Positions 6,482 through 7,477 of a stretch of 7,477 bases of DNA are shown here, piece after piece; position 1 is the first letter of the stretch; each line of letters begins with the position of its first letter. The position numbers and the translations under genes are program-made. The stretch comes from UBA4416 sp044340865 (GTDB lineage Bacteria; Bacteroidota; Bacteroidia; B-17B0; Aurantibacillaceae). The DNA is taken from contig JBIISW010000122.1 in assembly GCA_044340865.1 (NCBI GenBank), positions 1-7,477 of the forward strand, given 5' to 3'. The notes beneath the pieces were generated by a model that worked only from the letters and a program-made list of their open reading frames with translations, had not been told where the DNA came from and ran no database searches.

Positions 6482-6495
6482 ATGTTAACTAACAT
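6482..6495. repeat. Short inverted repeat ATGTTA-AC-TAACAT
   Basis: Six-base arms with a two-base spacer lie in the non-coding gap, upstream of the putative operon promoter. It could be a binding site, but A/T-rich palindromes of this size are common in such DNA. The rest of the gap (6428-6573) is A/T-rich and shows no gene, RNA or convincing terminator for the radical SAM gene. Confidence 0.25.
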
Positions 6496-6573
6496 CATTG
6501 AATTTTTTTCTAATTCTTAATAAATTTTATTTAAAAACATTCGAAAATTTTGTTAGAAAAAAACTAAATACCG

Positions 6574-7477
6574 TTATACTACTTCAGCCTTCGTGGTTCC
6601 GTTGTATTGAATAATTAACGGTTGTTTTTCATTCACAATACTCAGGTTTTCTGAAAAGTGTTTAAAATTAAAATCGATAGGTAAAATAACAAAACGGTAT
6701 TTGTGATGATTTAATTTTAACTCATTGATGATGTTTGTTTTTTCTGTTTGAGAAAATTCTTCTAAAAATAAATTTTTTGGTTTTACTTTAAAATGTAAAT
6801 AATAGTCAATGGCTATCATTTGCTTTAAAATTAAATCGTCTGGATGATTGATGTTAGCATAAGCAGTTAAAATGTCAAACACATCGTTTAACGAATATTT
6901 GTGATAATCTTTTTGAGTGCCAAAATAAGCACCAAGGTTTAATAAAAAATCAAAAATGCTATAATGAGAAGTTACATATTTTAAGGTGTTAATGGCTTTT
7001 TTTCCATTCCAATAAATTTCTAAAGCATGTTCTAATTTTACAATTTGAGCGAGTTGTTCTTTTGATAAATACTTACTTTCAATAATTTGATAAGGAGGCA
7101 AGGGATCATAAACAAATCCGTGTTCGTTTGATTTATCACGCACAGGCGTCCCTTTCAAAAATTTTAAAAATCCTAATTGCATTTCGGGAGCAAATAATTT
7201 AAACACTTCTTCAATACTGTATTTAATATCGTCCCATTCATCTAATGCTAATCCCACAATTAAATCAAGATGCATTTCTATTTTATCTTGTAAGTCTAAG
7301 ATGATGCCTTTTGTTTTTTCGAAACTTTGTTTTCTACTAACGGCTAAATTTGCTTTCTGATTCACGGTTTGAATCCCAATTTCAAATCGAAATAAATTTT
7401 TAGGAACTTTTTCGTGAATGTATTTGATAATATCTGGATGTAAAATATCAGCTGTTATTTCAAACTGAAACACATTA
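6574..7477 (-). CDS. B12-binding-type radical SAM protein, C-terminal part (5' truncated by window edge)
   Basis: About 300 residues are visible. The frame runs open to the window edge: the GTG at 7471-7473 is preceded in frame by AAT, so it is an internal valine (FQFEITADIL) and not a start. The strands of a radical SAM TIM-barrel are recognisable: FQFEITAD, FRFEIGIQTVN, MHLDLIVGL and LGFLKFLKGTP. The CxxxCxxC iron-sulfur motif and the presumed B12-binding domain would lie beyond the window. The tail after YDPLPPYQII, with helical IYWNGKKAINTL, resembles the DUF4080 domain of this family. The substrate is unknown. It is transcribed in the same direction as the R-M operon, with a 201-bp gap between. 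The stop is TAA at 6574-6576. Radical SAM call is strong; the B12/DUF4080 subfamily is from memory of the family. Confidence 0.82.
   Translation of the reverse strand, partial: NVFQFEITADILHPDIIKYIHEKVPKNLFRFEIGIQTVNQKANLAVSRKQSFEKTKGIILDLQDKIEMHLDLIVGLALDEWDDIKYSIEEVFKLFAPEMQLGFLKFLKGTPVRDKSNEHGFVYDPLPPYQIIESKYLSKEQLAQIVKLEHALEIYWNGKKAINTLKYVTSHYSIFDFLLNLGAYFGTQKDYHKYSLNDVFDILTAYANINHPDDLILKQMIAIDYYLHFKVKPKNLFLEEFSQTEKTNIINELKLNHHKYRFVILPIDFNFKHFSENLSIVNEKQPLIIQYNGTTKAEVV

Noticed and set aside
6073..6573. Integrative element with attachment site, suggested by the integrase-like Arm domain
   Set aside because: No recombinase catalytic domain, no tRNA gene and no matching direct repeats at the two ends of the cassette were seen.
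7471..7473. GTG as a start of the radical SAM gene
   Set aside because: The frame continues to the edge (AAT before it), and the protein would lack its iron-sulfur motif; the gene is simply truncated by the window.

Overview
The window looks like a piece of a low-GC Bacteroidota chromosome, probably a flavobacterium-like organism. Three things suggest this: strong A/T bias, a B12-type radical SAM protein with a DUF4080-like tail, and an N-terminal domain typical of Bacteroidota tyrosine recombinases. A fourth is the best promoter candidate, which fits the Bacteroidota TTG / TAnnTTTG pattern. Ribosome binding sites are not evident, as is usual for this phylum.

Layout. Positions 1-818 (+) hold the C-terminal two thirds of seryl-tRNA synthetase (serS). 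Positions 821-6372 (-) hold a tightly packed four-gene cassette, transcribed right to left: (1) a C5-cytosine DNA methyltransferase with an integrase-type Arm-DNA-binding domain at its N-terminus and a long insertion inside the catalytic domain; (2) a small nucleotidyltransferase-fold protein; (3) a DUF262 (DGQQR) protein without the usual C-terminal HNH nuclease domain; (4) an MvaI/BcnI/MutH-type restriction endonuclease. The junctions are a 1-nt overlap, a 2-nt gap and a 4-nt gap, so this is almost certainly one operon. Positions 6373-6573 are non-coding and carry the likely operon promoter, overlapped by three copies of GTCCGTA. Positions 6574-7477 (-) hold the C-terminal part of a radical SAM protein.

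How the parts may work together. The methyltransferase and endonuclease make a plausible Type II restriction-modification pair. The two middle genes make it unusual. The DUF262 protein and the endonuclease carry the same domain of about 110 residues (about half identical by eye), at the C-terminus of one and the N-terminus of the other. This suggests that both proteins recognise the same DNA, ligand or partner through that domain. I infer a composite defence system in which a classical endonuclease and a DUF262 NTPase/sensor share a specificity or effector module, with a nucleotidyltransferase as accessory factor. The Arm domain of the methyltransferase and the GTCCGTA repeats on its own promoter suggest autoregulation, comparable in logic to the N-terminal regulatory extensions of M.SsoII and M.EcoRII but using a different domain. 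The shared domain, the Arm-methyltransferase fusion and the operator-like repeats are the points most worth checking.
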